Notes: generated from the letters alone by a model not told the origin. 64,000 nt of DNA from Leptospira paudalimensis (GCF_026151345.1 NZ_JAMQPR010000001.1:1964579-2028578), one strand, 5' to 3'. Counted from the first letter of the stretch, positions 9,524 to 18,943 are shown. Program-made: numbers and translations.

Positions 9524-10420
9524 TTGAAACAGGCAATTGGTGTTGATATTGGTGGTGGGAGTATCAGAGTTTCCCTCTTTAATGAAAAAGGAGAAGAACT
9601 GAATTCCAACCACAAAAAAACACCAGACCACTTAGACAATGATTCCTTTTTATCTGTTTTAATCGAAGCCATCCAACCTTTGGCAAAAGAAAGTATGGGG
9701 ATTGGAGTTGGTTCCCCTGGCCCATTGAATAACAAAACAGGCGTTATGCTCAAAAGTGCTAATATGATTGGTTTAAATAACCTACCTATCAAATCTTCTT
9801 TAGAAGCTAAATTTTCTCTCCCCGTATTTTACGAAAATGACGCAAACTGTGCAGCATTAGGCGAAGCTATTTTTGGTAAGTACAAACATTGTGAGTCCCA
9901 ACTGATCCTAACCTTAGGTACAGGAATTGGTGGAGGATTTGTATTAAATGGTCACTTGTATTCAGGGTATTTAGGCAATGGAATTGAAATAGGCCATACC
10001 ACTTCAGTCATTGGTGGAGCATTATGTGGGTGTGGAGTGAAAGGTTGTGTTGAAAGTTATTTTTCCACAATCGGATTTCTGAATCGATATTTTGATAAAA
10101 CAAAGTCCAAACTCACCAATGCTGAAGTTTTTTTCCAATTGGTCAAAAATGGTGACCCAGTAGCAAAGGATATTTTAGAATTTGGAACCAGGGCACTTGC
10201 ACACGCAGTACGTGGTGCAGTCCATCTACTCAATCCAGAAGCGGTAGTTTTTGTAGGTGGTATTACCAAGTCTTATAATTTATTTGGAAGTGCATTGGAA
10301 TCAGAAATTCGCTCCAACATCTTCCCAGTATTAAACGATCGATTACAAATAGGACCCGGTGGCAATTTATCTGGTACGTTAGGTGCCGCCTCTCTAGTAT
10401 TCGCAAAGGAGAAAAAGTAA
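9524..10420 (+). CDS. ROK-family sugar kinase (glucokinase-like)
   Basis: 298 residues. The phosphate-binding motif DIGGGSIRVSLF is at the N-terminus. GSPGPLN and ENDANCAALGEA contribute substrate and catalytic contacts. The ROK zinc signature follows as EIGHTTSVIGGALCGCGVKGCVE. ROK enzymes phosphorylate glucose, fructose or N-acetyl sugars, and glucokinase is the likely role here. Translation begins at TTG; no ATG is available before the conserved motif. It is the third gene of a close-packed operon (gaps 4 and 1 bases) with an ABC exporter and a HIT protein. No ROK repressor-type HTH is present. Confidence 0.88.
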   Translation: MKQAIGVDIGGGSIRVSLFNEKGEELNSNHKKTPDHLDNDSFLSVLIEAIQPLAKESMGIGVGSPGPLNNKTGVMLKSANMIGLNNLPIKSSLEAKFSLPVFYENDANCAALGEAIFGKYKHCESQLILTLGTGIGGGFVLNGHLYSGYLGNGIEIGHTTSVIGGALCGCGVKGCVESYFSTIGFLNRYFDKTKSKLTNAEVFFQLVKNGDPVAKDILEFGTRALAHAVRGAVHLLNPEAVVFVGGITKSYNLFGSALESEIRSNIFPVLNDRLQIGPGGNLSGTLGAASLVFAKEKK

Positions 10421-10421
10421 G

Positions 10422-10766
10422 ATGGAAAACTGTATTTTTTGTAAAATCATTAAGGGTGAAATCCCTGCCAAAAAAGAATATGAATCTGATTCTATCTTTG
10501 TCTTTCACGACATCACTCCCCAAGCGCCAATTCATTTACTCATCATTCCCAAAGTTCATATCAATAGCATGAATGAAATTGCAGCATTGGATCCAAAGGT
10601 GACGAATGAAATTTTCCAAGTGATTCCAAAACTAGCCGAAAAAAATGGAATCCATGAAAAAGGATACCGATTGGTCAATAACTGCGGAAGTTATGGTGGC
10701 CAAACAGTAGGACACCTCCACTTCCATCTATTAGGTGGAAGGCATTTACAATGGCCACCAGGGTAA
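10422..10766 (+). CDS. HIT-family (HinT-like) nucleotide hydrolase
   Basis: 114 residues, typical of HinT/PKCI proteins. The N-terminal zinc-type cysteines CIFCKIIKGEIPA and the catalytic histidine triad GHLHFHLLGG (His98, His100, His102) are intact, and PKVHINSM supplies the upstream His. HinT proteins hydrolyse purine nucleoside phosphoramidates and aminoacyl-AMP. The gene lies 1 base after the ROK kinase gene and 7 bases before the YbhN-like gene, so it is part of the same transcript. The pathway link to its neighbours is unclear. Confidence 0.95.
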   Translation: MENCIFCKIIKGEIPAKKEYESDSIFVFHDITPQAPIHLLIIPKVHINSMNEIAALDPKVTNEIFQVIPKLAEKNGIHEKGYRLVNNCGSYGGQTVGHLHFHLLGGRHLQWPPG

Positions 10767-10773
10767 TTACAAA

Positions 10774-11724
10774 ATGAGAAAATTAATTTTTGGAATCATC
10801 GTTTCAGGCATTGCGATTTATTTTTTACAAAAAAACTTTGATATCAGTGAATTCAAACGGTTGGAAGGAAAAGTCAATTGGTGGATATTCCCACTCCTCA
10901 TCCTTTCCAACCTTTGGGCCTTTGTTCCATTTTCCATTCGTTGGTTCCATCTTTTAGAAGAAAAGATCACCTTCACTCAATCCTTCACTACCGCAATCAT
11001 TGGAGTTGGATTGAATATGGTATTACCAGCTCGCGGGGGTGATTTGGTAAGACTACTCATGAACAAACGAGATTCTGATTTACCTCTCACTCACCTATTA
11101 AGCCGCATTTTTTTGGAAAAAGTCATGGATTTGGGTGCCGTGGTTGTGATTGGTGCGGGAGCTCTTTTTTATATGGGACTTGGCCAATCAAAAAACCTAA
11201 GCTTATTACTCATTTCTGCACTTGTCATCTTGGCGATGTTAGTTGGATTAGTTTTAGTCAAATACTTCCTGTCCACTCTACAAAAACTCTTGCTAAATTG
11301 TTTTTCTCTGATTGGAAAACAATCCTTGTATGAATCAAAACTAGACCACCACCTTGTCGAATTTTCAGAATTTTTGCAAGGTGACAAACTGATCAAACCA
11401 TTGGCCTATTCACTTCCAACATGGATTTTTGGTTATGCGATCTCTTATTACTTAGCAGGTATGCTCATCGGCATGCCAATACGTTTTCCTGAGGCCTTAC
11501 TCTTTATGTTTTTAGGTGGAATGGGAGTGGCAATCCCCTCTGCTCCCTCTGGAATCGGAGTATTCCATGCGGCAATCATTTCAGGCTTTATCATCTTAGG
11601 AAGAGACCCAGGGGAAGGACTTGTGTATGCAACTGTTGTCCATCTAACACAGTTTCTCATCACAACATTCTTAGCTTGTTTTGCTTACCTTCATTGGCGT
11701 TTTTTGCATAAAAAAATTATATAA
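10774..11724 (+). CDS. YbhN/AglD-type (UPF0104) integral membrane protein
   Basis: About 316 residues starting MRKLIFGIIV. A longer frame from 10735 overlaps the HIT gene and is unlikely. There are roughly seven to eight hydrophobic helices with family hallmarks: NMVLPARGGDLVR (about 78-90), SRIFLEKVMDLGAV and a GMGVAIPSAPSGIGVFHAA segment. The family covers lysylphosphatidylglycerol synthase membrane domains and glycolipid flippase-like proteins; without the catalytic domain of MprF the role is probably lipid or polyprenol transport. It ends the tightly packed stretch. Confidence 0.85.
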   Translation: MRKLIFGIIVSGIAIYFLQKNFDISEFKRLEGKVNWWIFPLLILSNLWAFVPFSIRWFHLLEEKITFTQSFTTAIIGVGLNMVLPARGGDLVRLLMNKRDSDLPLTHLLSRIFLEKVMDLGAVVVIGAGALFYMGLGQSKNLSLLLISALVILAMLVGLVLVKYFLSTLQKLLLNCFSLIGKQSLYESKLDHHLVEFSEFLQGDKLIKPLAYSLPTWIFGYAISYYLAGMLIGMPIRFPEALLFMFLGGMGVAIPSAPSGIGVFHAAIISGFIILGRDPGEGLVYATVVHLTQFLITTFLACFAYLHWRFLHKKII

Positions 11725-11774
11725 ATTCAATTATTTTTAAAACAAATACCGTTTCTCTTCCACTCTAAAAGGAG

Positions 11775-12395
11775 ATGGAAGGGAATTTACCATTCAAACA
11801 AAAATGGATCCATTTTAGTTTCTACATTTTAATCATAACATTATTCCAATGTTCTCCTTCTTATTTTCCAAATGAAAAGAACTCTTCTAATTTGGAAAAC
11901 CCCTTTCTCCCACTAGTTTCTGTTAGTTTAGGAACTTACCTTTCTCCCTCTCGTTTTGATGCCTATGCAGAAAAAAATATAGATTGGAATCGTTTTTTAG
12001 GAACATGGTATGAGATCAAACGCATAGACAATCCATTCCAATCTGGGCTCACGAATGTCTCAGCAGAATACTCACTGCGAGAAGATGGGAATATCCGAGT
12101 GAAAAACCAAGGAACATCCTCAAATGGCGCAACTACCATTGAAGGGATTGCCCTTTTACCAGATCCGAATCTCGGAAAATTAAAGGTCAGTTTTTTATAC
12201 CCAATTTTTTTTGGTGATTATTTGATTCTTAGAATTGACCGCCAAGGGTACCAAACAGCCCTTATTGGTGGGCCAGAATCAAATTTTTTGTGGATTTTTT
12301 CAAGGGAGAAAACAATTTCGCAATCGATCGAAACTGAATATACTTTGTATGCACAAACGATTGGTTATGATACCAACCGTTTGCAAAAATTCTAA
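11775..12395 (+). CDS. Lipocalin lipoprotein (Blc-like)
   Basis: 206 residues. The signal sequence ends in a lipobox with Cys near residue 26 (TLFQCSPS). The lipocalin first motif is visible as RFLGTWYEIKRID. AEYSLREDGNIRVKNQG and GDYLILRIDRQGYQTALIGGP match the Blc/apolipoprotein D group, including the Y-x-x-x-x-V and G-P-x-x-x-F-L-W end (FLWIFSRE). Bacterial lipocalins sit in the outer membrane and bind fatty acids or lysophospholipids. An AAGGAG lies only one base before the ATG, a tight fit, yet an in-frame TAA just upstream leaves no other start. It may be co-transcribed with the YbhN-like gene 50 bases upstream. Confidence 0.88.
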   Translation: MEGNLPFKQKWIHFSFYILIITLFQCSPSYFPNEKNSSNLENPFLPLVSVSLGTYLSPSRFDAYAEKNIDWNRFLGTWYEIKRIDNPFQSGLTNVSAEYSLREDGNIRVKNQGTSSNGATTIEGIALLPDPNLGKLKVSFLYPIFFGDYLILRIDRQGYQTALIGGPESNFLWIFSREKTISQSIETEYTLYAQTIGYDTNRLQKF

Positions 12396-12398
12396 GGT

Positions 12399-12860
12399 TT
12401 AGCCGAGAGCTTTGATCACATCCTCAGGTGCTTGCACCAATTCAACAAGAACCCCTTCACTACAAAGTGGAAACTCTTCGTTTCCTTTCGGGTGGATGAA
12501 ACAAACGTTATAACCAGCTGCACCTTTTCGAATTCCACCAGGTGTGAACCTGACGCCTTGTTTGGTGAGGTATTCCACACAGGCTTCCAAATTATCAATC
12601 CAAAGGCCAATGTGGTTGAGTTTTGGATCGTGTACTTTAGGACTTTTGTTCGGATCAATCGGTTGCATCAGATCAATTTCAACCTTGTAAGGTCCATTTC
12701 CCATGGAAAGGATGTCCTCGTCGACATTCTCTTTTTCACTTTTGTAATCGGAAACTTTAGTCAGTCCCATCACTTCAACCCAGAATTTGGATAATTTTTC
12801 TTTTGATTCTCCACCAATGGCCACTTGTTGGATGCCTAACACTTTAAATGGACGTGACAT
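12399..12860 (-). CDS. VOC (glyoxalase/methylmalonyl-CoA epimerase-like) protein
   Basis: 153 residues starting [10 protein letters not shown], with GGAG upstream. Two betaalphabeta-beta-beta modules carry the four usual metal ligands: a Gln in VLGIQQVAI, Glu in YKVEIDLM, His in LNHIGLWID and Glu in [10 protein letters not shown]. The C-terminal VCFIHPKG...[10 protein letters not shown] resembles methylmalonyl-CoA epimerase, but no mutase gene is nearby and glyoxalase I is also possible. It converges with the lipocalin gene with 3 bases between stops. Confidence 0.8.
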   Translation of the reverse strand: MSRPFKVLGIQQVAIGGESKEKLSKFWVEVMGLTKVSDYKSEKENVDEDILSMGNGPYKVEIDLMQPIDPNKSPKVHDPKLNHIGLWIDNLEACVEYLTKQGVRFTPGGIRKGAAGYNVCFIHPKGNEEFPLCSEGVLVELVQAPEDVIKALG

Positions 12861-12991
12861 ATAAATTCCTCTCCTATCTTCTTTGAACAGCAATCGAATA
12901 TTTCGTTTCCATCAATGTCTTCGCGAGAACTTCCTCCGAATACTATTTTTTCACTGTTAAGAGGGATTTCATGTTATTAGCAGTTGCCAAT

Positions 12992-13290
12992 TTAAATTGA
13001 GTCAGTAGCATATCCTTCTACCGACATACACCTAAAAATAAAAAAAAACTCATCCTTTATCAACGGATTTTTTAATCCCCGCTTCCTTGGAGCTTTTTCT
13101 AAAGCAGCTTTTATGGCAACATCCAACTTCGGAACAAGTGGTATCAACAAAATTGAACAACTCCTTCCTGTAACTAGAATATCCTGATTTGTAATCTTTT
13201 GATGCTCTAAATTGACTTGCTTATACTCTTCCTAATGAACGCAAGATAGGTAAAAAAACAGATCAAAAATACGAATATTTTCTTATTCCT
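12992..13290 (-). pseudogene. Decayed TRL-like small lipoprotein gene
   Basis: Read on the minus strand, this part of the gene-poor gap encodes a signal-peptide-like start (KKIFVFLICFF) with no usable ATG/GTG/TTG. After a frame change comes a lipobox-like YLSCVH, then an in-frame TAG. The frame continues EEYKQVNLEHQK, VTGRSCSILLIPLVPKLDVAIKAALEKA and CMSVEGYATDSI to a TAA at 12992-12994. The pattern G-x-S-C-S, D-x-A-I-x-A-A, C-x-x-V-x-G-x-A resembles TRL-like and related Leptospira lipoproteins. The missing start, frameshift and stop make it a remnant. The family call is tentative; the decay is seen directly. Confidence 0.55.
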
Positions 13291-13392
13291 ATTCGATCCT
13301 CACACAATTAAAAATTTAATAACCAAAAAAGTAAGACTTACTTACATTTTGAAGTATAGTTCGTTTTGATTTAATCTATAATTCCGGAATTG

Positions 13393-13560
13393 CTAGGTCC
13401 GATTATCCAGGTTATTTAATACTACAAAATTCGAATTCTTCCTTTTTTTCTCTGACTTCATTTCCCCTGGCTCAATATAACCCATATTTGTTGCCATTGT
13501 TGTAAAGGAGAAAGACAAACTTACATTCAATAATAGTAAGATAGTTCCTTTTTTCCACGT
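13393..13560 (-). pseudogene. Possible remnant of a second small exported protein gene
   Basis: On the minus strand a GAGGGA ribosome-site-like run is followed by ACG TGG AAA AAA, then a hydrophobic signal-like stretch (GTILLLLNVSLSFSF), ATNMGYIEPGEM and a TAG at 13393-13395. The N-terminus looks like that of a short lipoprotein whose start codon has mutated and whose body is gone. It lies just upstream of the other remnant in the same orientation, so the two may be tandem paralogues or pieces of one duplicated locus. The evidence is only compositional. Confidence 0.3.
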
Positions 13561-13873
13561 TCCCTCTCAAATTCGAAAAAACATCCACAGAGTTTTTCAA
13601 TTTTCTGATTTACAATATAACATTTGTATATACATTATCATCTAACAAATATGTCATGACCAATTAAATCAAAAAAAATATGAACCAAATTCATCTAGAC
13701 GTACAAAAAAATACCAATGACAGTAGTAAAACTCTGTATAATGTCTTTTGTTCATACCATAAGCAATGGTAACCAAATTACAAATCCATCAAAACAAAAA
13801 TCTAACAAACAAATGTTGGTTAATAACTTGAAATGATATCTATTAATAAATTTAAAGTAGAGGAGATTTCGAA
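13561..13873. other. AT-rich intergenic stretch
   Basis: About 310 bases with stops in all frames and no recognisable RNA gene. It presumably carries the promoter of the lipoprotein gene that begins at 13874, whose ribosome site (AGAGGAG) is at its right end. Confidence 0.5.
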
Positions 13874-14368
13874 ATGAAAAGGATTTTAGTAATGATTTTA
13901 TTGACCATCAACACTCACTCCTGCACAGGTTTAAGTAGACTTCTTGATACAAGTGATAACAATACTGAACCATATTTAGCATTTGGTTATTACCTCTACC
14001 TACTTTCTGCACCGGGAATTTGCCCCGCTGTCGATCTAACCATAGAAAAAGGTGTCAACTATCCATTAACACTCTCCACCTCAAGCGCGGTTATCTTTAA
14101 TATTTCCTCCACAAACAACTTACCGCCACCAAACCAAAGTAGACAATACTTCTTAGTGGTGACGAAAGATGCATCAGCTAATATAGAATTCTCAACTTAT
14201 AGATTATGTGATGTAAATCGAAGGGGTCCATCCCTTACCTCGCCTGAATCCTCTACACCGACTGAATTACGCTATAGATTGGAAATGAATGACGTCAGAG
14301 TCCTTCAGAATGCATTTTATTTAAAATTGATCTCTGGAAATGCTTCCATTTCGATCCGTCAGGAGTAA
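13874..14368 (+). CDS. Small lipoprotein, unknown function
   Basis: 164 residues. The signal sequence ends in a lipobox with Cys17 (INTHSCTG). The mature part (PGICPAVDLTIEKGVNYPL; SAVIFNISSTN; QYFLVVTKDASANIEF; LRYRLEMNDV) is rich in Ser/Thr/Asn and beta-strand-like. It resembles short jelly-roll-type spirochaete surface lipoproteins, but I recognise no named family. Two further cysteines (C in GICP and RLCDV) could form a disulfide. A clear GAGGAG precedes the ATG. It stands alone, followed by a strong hairpin shared with the convergent gene. Confidence 0.7.
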   Translation: MKRILVMILLTINTHSCTGLSRLLDTSDNNTEPYLAFGYYLYLLSAPGICPAVDLTIEKGVNYPLTLSTSSAVIFNISSTNNLPPPNQSRQYFLVVTKDASANIEFSTYRLCDVNRRGPSLTSPESSTPTELRYRLEMNDVRVLQNAFYLKLISGNASISIRQE

Positions 14369-14506
14369 ATCACAGCAATCCAATATCACATTGTTATAAT
14401 GGATTATGGGAGAAGACAGTAATTCAATTACCAATGTATTTTATTCAGCGGTATTCTGTTTCAATAACTAAATCCACAAAGTTTAATAGATAGCGAGAGA
14501 AATCAA

Positions 14507-14530
14507 AATGGGAAAAACTTTTCCCATTTT
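14507..14530. terminator. Bidirectional hairpin terminator
   Basis: A perfect inverted repeat of about 10 bp (AAAATGGGAA with TTCCCATTTT) and a short A-rich loop lies between two convergent genes. The A/T-rich flanks give U-runs on both strands. Confidence 0.65.
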
Positions 14531-14552
14531 ATAATTGTTTTAGAATAACTAA

Positions 14553-15032
14553 TTATTCCGCTAAAATCAGTAACGTACTAAACTGAGAGTTTAAGATTTG
14601 GAATTTTTGTAAAAACTCTTTGATCCCTTCTTCACTCACTCCACCCGAATAATCAAAATCACTCTCTAAAATGAGTCGGCCATCAGCATCCATATAACTT
14701 CTTGAATACCGCATTTTCTGATTCCATTTATTGGCTAATTCAATTTTATTTTTTTTATCCGTGTTGAACGATGAATAAAATTGAATGGATGAGTCATTGC
14801 CTGAAACAAGTCCTACTTTATAATCTTGGTAGGATACGATCAAAAGCTTATCTTCATCACTTAGAATCTTATAACCTAATTCGACCAAAAGTTTTTTGAG
14901 TAAATTCTTTTCGACTTTGTAATGTAAGGTGACAGATTTAGAGGCTAATTCTGTTTCCTTTCCTTTGGTTGACTGAGCAACCAAACTAAAAAATAAAGAG
15001 AAAAACAAAAGGGATGAAACAAAAAATCTCAC
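14553..15032 (-). CDS. Exported YbjN-domain protein
   Basis: 159 residues with a cleavable signal peptide (hydrophobic 4-19, LVAQS). The body fits the YbjN family: LLVELGYKI at the start, IELANKWNQKMRYSRSYMDADGRLILESDFD in the middle and GGVSEEGIKEFLQKF near the end. The family hallmark is the N-x-W-N...R-x-Y-x-D-x-D-G-x-L-x-L-E core. YbjN folds resemble type III secretion chaperones and are linked to stress and motility control, but this exported form has no known role. It stands alone and ends in a shared terminator. Confidence 0.75.
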   Translation of the reverse strand: MRFFVSSLLFFSLFFSLVAQSTKGKETELASKSVTLHYKVEKNLLKKLLVELGYKILSDEDKLLIVSYQDYKVGLVSGNDSSIQFYSSFNTDKKNKIELANKWNQKMRYSRSYMDADGRLILESDFDYSGGVSEEGIKEFLQKFQILNSQFSTLLILAE

Positions 15033-15239
15033 AAAAACCTCGAAATCTGTAGTGTTGAATTCAATGGTAAAAGGAGGAATGCGTTTCCATTTTTACCAAT
15101 CTATTTACAAGATTTGTAATTTGATCGGAAAGAATTCAATCCATTTCTCTGTGAAATTTTTGCAAATGGAAAAAAAGTAGAATTTCCAAAGAAATTCAAT
15201 TGATTTTCCATTCACCTAGGAACTGCTAAACCATTATCC

Positions 15240-16736
15240 ATGAAAATTTTGTTTCATTTTCCTGTTTTCCTTATACTCCTTATTTTTTCTCTTTTTAGTT
15301 GCAAACCTGGTCAAACAAAAACCACAAACCCATCTAGTCCCAAAATTGATTCCATTGAAACATACAAAAAGGAAACTAAATACCCCTACCTCTATACGGG
15401 AAAAATAAATCTAGAACATTTCATCAAATTAAAAAATGATATCGCCATACTGCACCTAACAAATGATAAAATTAAAACCAATGCCTCAATAGCAGGAGCC
15501 ATCCGAAAGGCTTACGAATTCGTTTCTATTGATTTTATTCCCAAAAGTTTTTATGAATTGAATCTAAAAAATCCCGATATCATCCCGCAAGGTACCGTTC
15601 TCCCAACAGAGGACACGACCCTAGTTCTCATCAAAAGAAATCCAACTTATAAGAATGAAACAAAAGATTGGGAGTTCAAAAAACGAATCGAGTTAAACCA
15701 ACATTTTACTTCTCTAAGCTTAGATATTCATGATTTGGAAACACATTTAGATAAAATTCATTCAATGGCCAAAAATGATCCAAATCGTATGCAAAATCCA
15801 AATGAAATCTTAGAAAAAATAATTTTTTTAGCAATGTTAGGTTATACGGAAGAGATTGATCCACACACTCGTGTTTACGATGCCAAGGAAATTAAAACTG
15901 ATACATCATTTAATGTATTAAACAATATTTCACACAGGATCATTACTGGATACCCTGATATTCTTTATATCAAAATCAAGAATTTCCTTCAATTTAATGA
16001 CCAATTTACCATTGCCAATGCGACCAAAAAAATCATCGAACATGAATTAAACGAAAAAAAGAACAATCAGAATACGATAGGTGCTTTACTCATTGACCTA
16101 AGAGAAAGTGAACAATCAAATCTCATTGAACTTAGAAAATTTCTTTCACTATTCACTTCATCACAAAACTTATTTAGCATACGAAACAGATATGAAACAA
16201 ATATTTATCCTTCGCTTAAAGGTGATCCAATTCTTTGGGATGGTCCAATTGGTATTTTAGTTGGTCCCAAAACAACTGCTGGAGGAGAATTAGTTGCTGG
16301 AAGTTTACGGGAAAACAAAAAGGCAATCATTTTAGGTTCCAGAACCTTTGGACAAGGCACCTTTCAATTGTTTTACGAAGTTGGTAAAAAAACAGGATAC
16401 TTTTATGCAATAACGAATTCAAAGATGGTGTTACCTTCAGGGGAAGAAATCCAAGGTTTTGGAATTTTACCTGATATCATCATTGAAGATCCTAACAAAG
16501 AATCCAATACCCCTCACGAAACAAAATTTTGGAACTGGATCAAACCTACCAATGCCAAAAATCCATATATACCTAAAAACATCCAAACCAAACTGGAAGA
16601 AAAAATGGGGGTAAACCAAACAAACAAAGGTTTGTTTGCAGAAGAAAACCCTACTGATTTAGACCCAGTCCTCACCCAATCCATCGAATACTATAAAACC
16701 TATTTGAGCACTAACAATGACTTTAATTTAAAATAA
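15240..16736 (+). CDS. S41 (C-terminal-processing) peptidase-like lipoprotein, probably inactive
   Basis: 498 residues with a lipobox at Cys21 (SLFSCKPG). The S41 layout is visible: YTEEIDPHTRVYDAKE (about 202-217), YIKIKNF, GALLIDLRE, GPIGILVGPKTTAGGELVAGSL and the TFGQGTFQL loop. Aligned to Tsp/Prc, the nucleophile serine position is Ala347 and the general-base lysine position is Gln372 (FGQG instead of FGKG). The DLR-x-N-x-G-G motif also lacks its glycines. No PDZ domain is obvious. It is likely a non-catalytic binding protein on the outer membrane or periplasmic face. The gene is intact and stands alone. Confidence 0.75.
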   Translation: MKILFHFPVFLILLIFSLFSCKPGQTKTTNPSSPKIDSIETYKKETKYPYLYTGKINLEHFIKLKNDIAILHLTNDKIKTNASIAGAIRKAYEFVSIDFIPKSFYELNLKNPDIIPQGTVLPTEDTTLVLIKRNPTYKNETKDWEFKKRIELNQHFTSLSLDIHDLETHLDKIHSMAKNDPNRMQNPNEILEKIIFLAMLGYTEEIDPHTRVYDAKEIKTDTSFNVLNNISHRIITGYPDILYIKIKNFLQFNDQFTIANATKKIIEHELNEKKNNQNTIGALLIDLRESEQSNLIELRKFLSLFTSSQNLFSIRNRYETNIYPSLKGDPILWDGPIGILVGPKTTAGGELVAGSLRENKKAIILGSRTFGQGTFQLFYEVGKKTGYFYAITNSKMVLPSGEEIQGFGILPDIIIEDPNKESNTPHETKFWNWIKPTNAKNPYIPKNIQTKLEEKMGVNQTNKGLFAEENPTDLDPVLTQSIEYYKTYLSTNNDFNLK

Positions 16737-16779
16737 ATCGTCTTTCAAGATAAAGGTCCAATTTCTTCTGAATTGTTTC

Positions 16780-18831
16780 TTATGATTTTGAGTCTATTTT
16801 AAATTGGTAAGCAATGTCTTTCATATCAATTGCGGTTTGGTTTAACTCAGAGGAACTATCTGCTGTTTGCATTGAAACTTCACTCATTTGATTGGTACCA
16901 GAACTGATTTCCCCTAACGCCAAAGCGTTTTGGTTCATTGCTTCCGAAACGGAAATGATTGCATGGTGTACTTCGCTGATACTACCGCTGATTTCTTTTG
17001 CCAACATAAAAGTTCGTTTAGCTAATGCATTTATCTCTTCCGATTGGCTTTTGTATTCCTTTCCAGAAGCAACAACTGTTTCATAATCAGGAATCACTTT
17101 TCCTGTGATCATATTCAATAGTTCTTTCACAGAATCTACCATTTCCATCATTGCTTTTTCGAGTTTGTGATTCAGTTCCACAATTTTTTTCACGGTGTCT
17201 TGTGATTTACCAGCTAGATTCGAAACTTCCGTAGCAACCACTGCAAACCCTCTTCCATGTTCCCCTGCTCTTGCTGCTTCAATGGCTGCATTGAGCGAAA
17301 GTAAATTAGTCTGGTCTCCAATTTCAGCAATCATACTTGCCAACTCTCGAATCTCTTTTATCGCCTCTGCATCTTTTACTGCACTTTGAATTTTAACATT
17401 GATGGTTTCAAATAAGGATTTGGCATCGATTAATGATTTCCCAACAAACGATTCCAATTCGCTTGCTTTGCCTTCAATTTTTTCTGCTCCTTTCGAAACC
17501 AATTCCATTTCGTTGCCTAATAAATTAAGGGTTTCAATCATCGAATTCGATTGAGAAGAAATTTCTTCTGCAGACGCAGATACATTTTCCGCACTTGCAG
17601 AAAGTTCTTGGACTGACGAAGCTATTTCTTCAATGGTTGCGGAAGAATCAGAAGCTAACGAAGATAAATGGGAACTTTTCCCTGTAATGGATTCAGATAA
17701 ACTTTGGATTTTTTGAACAATCGCAATTAAGTTATGGCGCATTTTCTCCAAACTTTTTGCCATTCCTCCAATTTCATCCTTACGTTCTAATTGGATTTTT
17801 GGTACTTCGAAAGACAGTTCATTATGAGAAATTCGATTCATCAACATAGAGGCTTCGCGAATCGCATGTGTCACCTTTGTTAACACATATCCCATACCAA
17901 TCGATACTACAATCACTGAAAATAGAATACTAATGATTGTTAAAAGTGCGATGAAATCCAATGACTTTGTCATGGAAGAAACAGGAACACGGTAGATCAC
18001 TCGCCAAGGAACAGAATGTAATTGGTAACTGCCATACAAACATTGTTTGCCTTTTGAATCTTTCCCTGCAAAAATAATTACTGGTTCCTTTGACGTTTTT
18101 AATTCGGAAACAACCTCTTCTGGGAATGCTTGGCTTAGATCTTTGTCTAGAAGTTGGCTATCAAGTGCAAGTTGGATGACGCCTTTTCCATCCACGAGCC
18201 AACTTTCTCCTCCAAATTGGTCTTGTTTTGTGAATTGTTTAGAAGCAACCGAAACATCGATTCCAAGAGAACTGATGAGAACAGGATTTCCATTTTCGAT
18301 GGTAACACCATTTACAAAGATAGCGTATGACTTGTATTCTGCCGTGTAATCCATATTGATCACTAATTCTTTTTTGGATTGGATGAGGTCAAAAAACCAA
18401 CTATCATCAGGGTCTTTGTCACTTAATGTATCAATTTTTTTAGCAGAATAATCCCAATAATTTTTTGTCTTGGGATTGATGAGTCCCAAATACGTAATAT
18501 AACCTAATTTTTCTTTGTAAGAAGTTAAATTCTTAAACACTTGTTCGGATGGATCACCAGTTGGTTCTCCCGCTTTGGCCCAACGAATGGTATTGTGATC
18601 AGACGCAATGATCACAGCAGTTTCCTTTGCACGTTCCAAAATAGAATCAATGGTTGCTGATTTGGATTCTAAAATCTTCACCATATCAAAACTTTCTAAT
18701 TTTGATATGATCGTACTTCTCCCAACATAATAACTGAGAAAACCAGTTAGGCCACAAGCAAGAGTGACGGAAAGGATGGTAAAACTAATCAGTTTTGTAC
18801 GAAGCGAATTTGGCTCCCATTTGAATTTCAT
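16780..18831 (-). CDS. Methyl-accepting chemotaxis protein
   Basis: 683 residues: a transmembrane helix near 12-32, a large periplasmic dCache-type ligand domain (about 35-285, with SWLVDGKGVIQL and WRVIYRVPV), a second helix (about 292-318), HAMP, and a long cytoplasmic four-helix bundle. The signalling tip is conserved (IGDQTNLLSLNAAIEAARAGEHGRGFAVVATEVSNLA). No C-terminal tethering pentapeptide is present. It would feed a CheA/CheW pathway controlling periplasmic flagella. The ligand is unknown. It is divergent from a porin gene with 112 bases between them, so receptor and porin might respond to the same solute. Confidence 0.95.
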   Translation of the reverse strand: MKFKWEPNSLRTKLISFTILSVTLACGLTGFLSYYVGRSTIISKLESFDMVKILESKSATIDSILERAKETAVIIASDHNTIRWAKAGEPTGDPSEQVFKNLTSYKEKLGYITYLGLINPKTKNYWDYSAKKIDTLSDKDPDDSWFFDLIQSKKELVINMDYTAEYKSYAIFVNGVTIENGNPVLISSLGIDVSVASKQFTKQDQFGGESWLVDGKGVIQLALDSQLLDKDLSQAFPEEVVSELKTSKEPVIIFAGKDSKGKQCLYGSYQLHSVPWRVIYRVPVSSMTKSLDFIALLTIISILFSVIVVSIGMGYVLTKVTHAIREASMLMNRISHNELSFEVPKIQLERKDEIGGMAKSLEKMRHNLIAIVQKIQSLSESITGKSSHLSSLASDSSATIEEIASSVQELSASAENVSASAEEISSQSNSMIETLNLLGNEMELVSKGAEKIEGKASELESFVGKSLIDAKSLFETINVKIQSAVKDAEAIKEIRELASMIAEIGDQTNLLSLNAAIEAARAGEHGRGFAVVATEVSNLAGKSQDTVKKIVELNHKLEKAMMEMVDSVKELLNMITGKVIPDYETVVASGKEYKSQSEEINALAKRTFMLAKEISGSISEVHHAIISVSEAMNQNALALGEISSGTNQMSEVSMQTADSSSELNQTAIDMKDIAYQFKIDSKS

Positions 18832-18943
18832 AAATTGTGAATCCTTTCAAAAGAATTTTAGAATGTTTTCTTGCTAAAACAAAGCATCTAGTATAAAGTG
18901 TTCTAACATTTTTGCATCCAAAGTCACAAGGAAAAAATAAAAC

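Noticed and set aside
13380..13391. AATTCCGGAATT palindrome in the gene-poor gap
   Set aside because: A 12-base palindrome can arise by chance in this AT-rich stretch, and no promoter or gene is positioned to use it.
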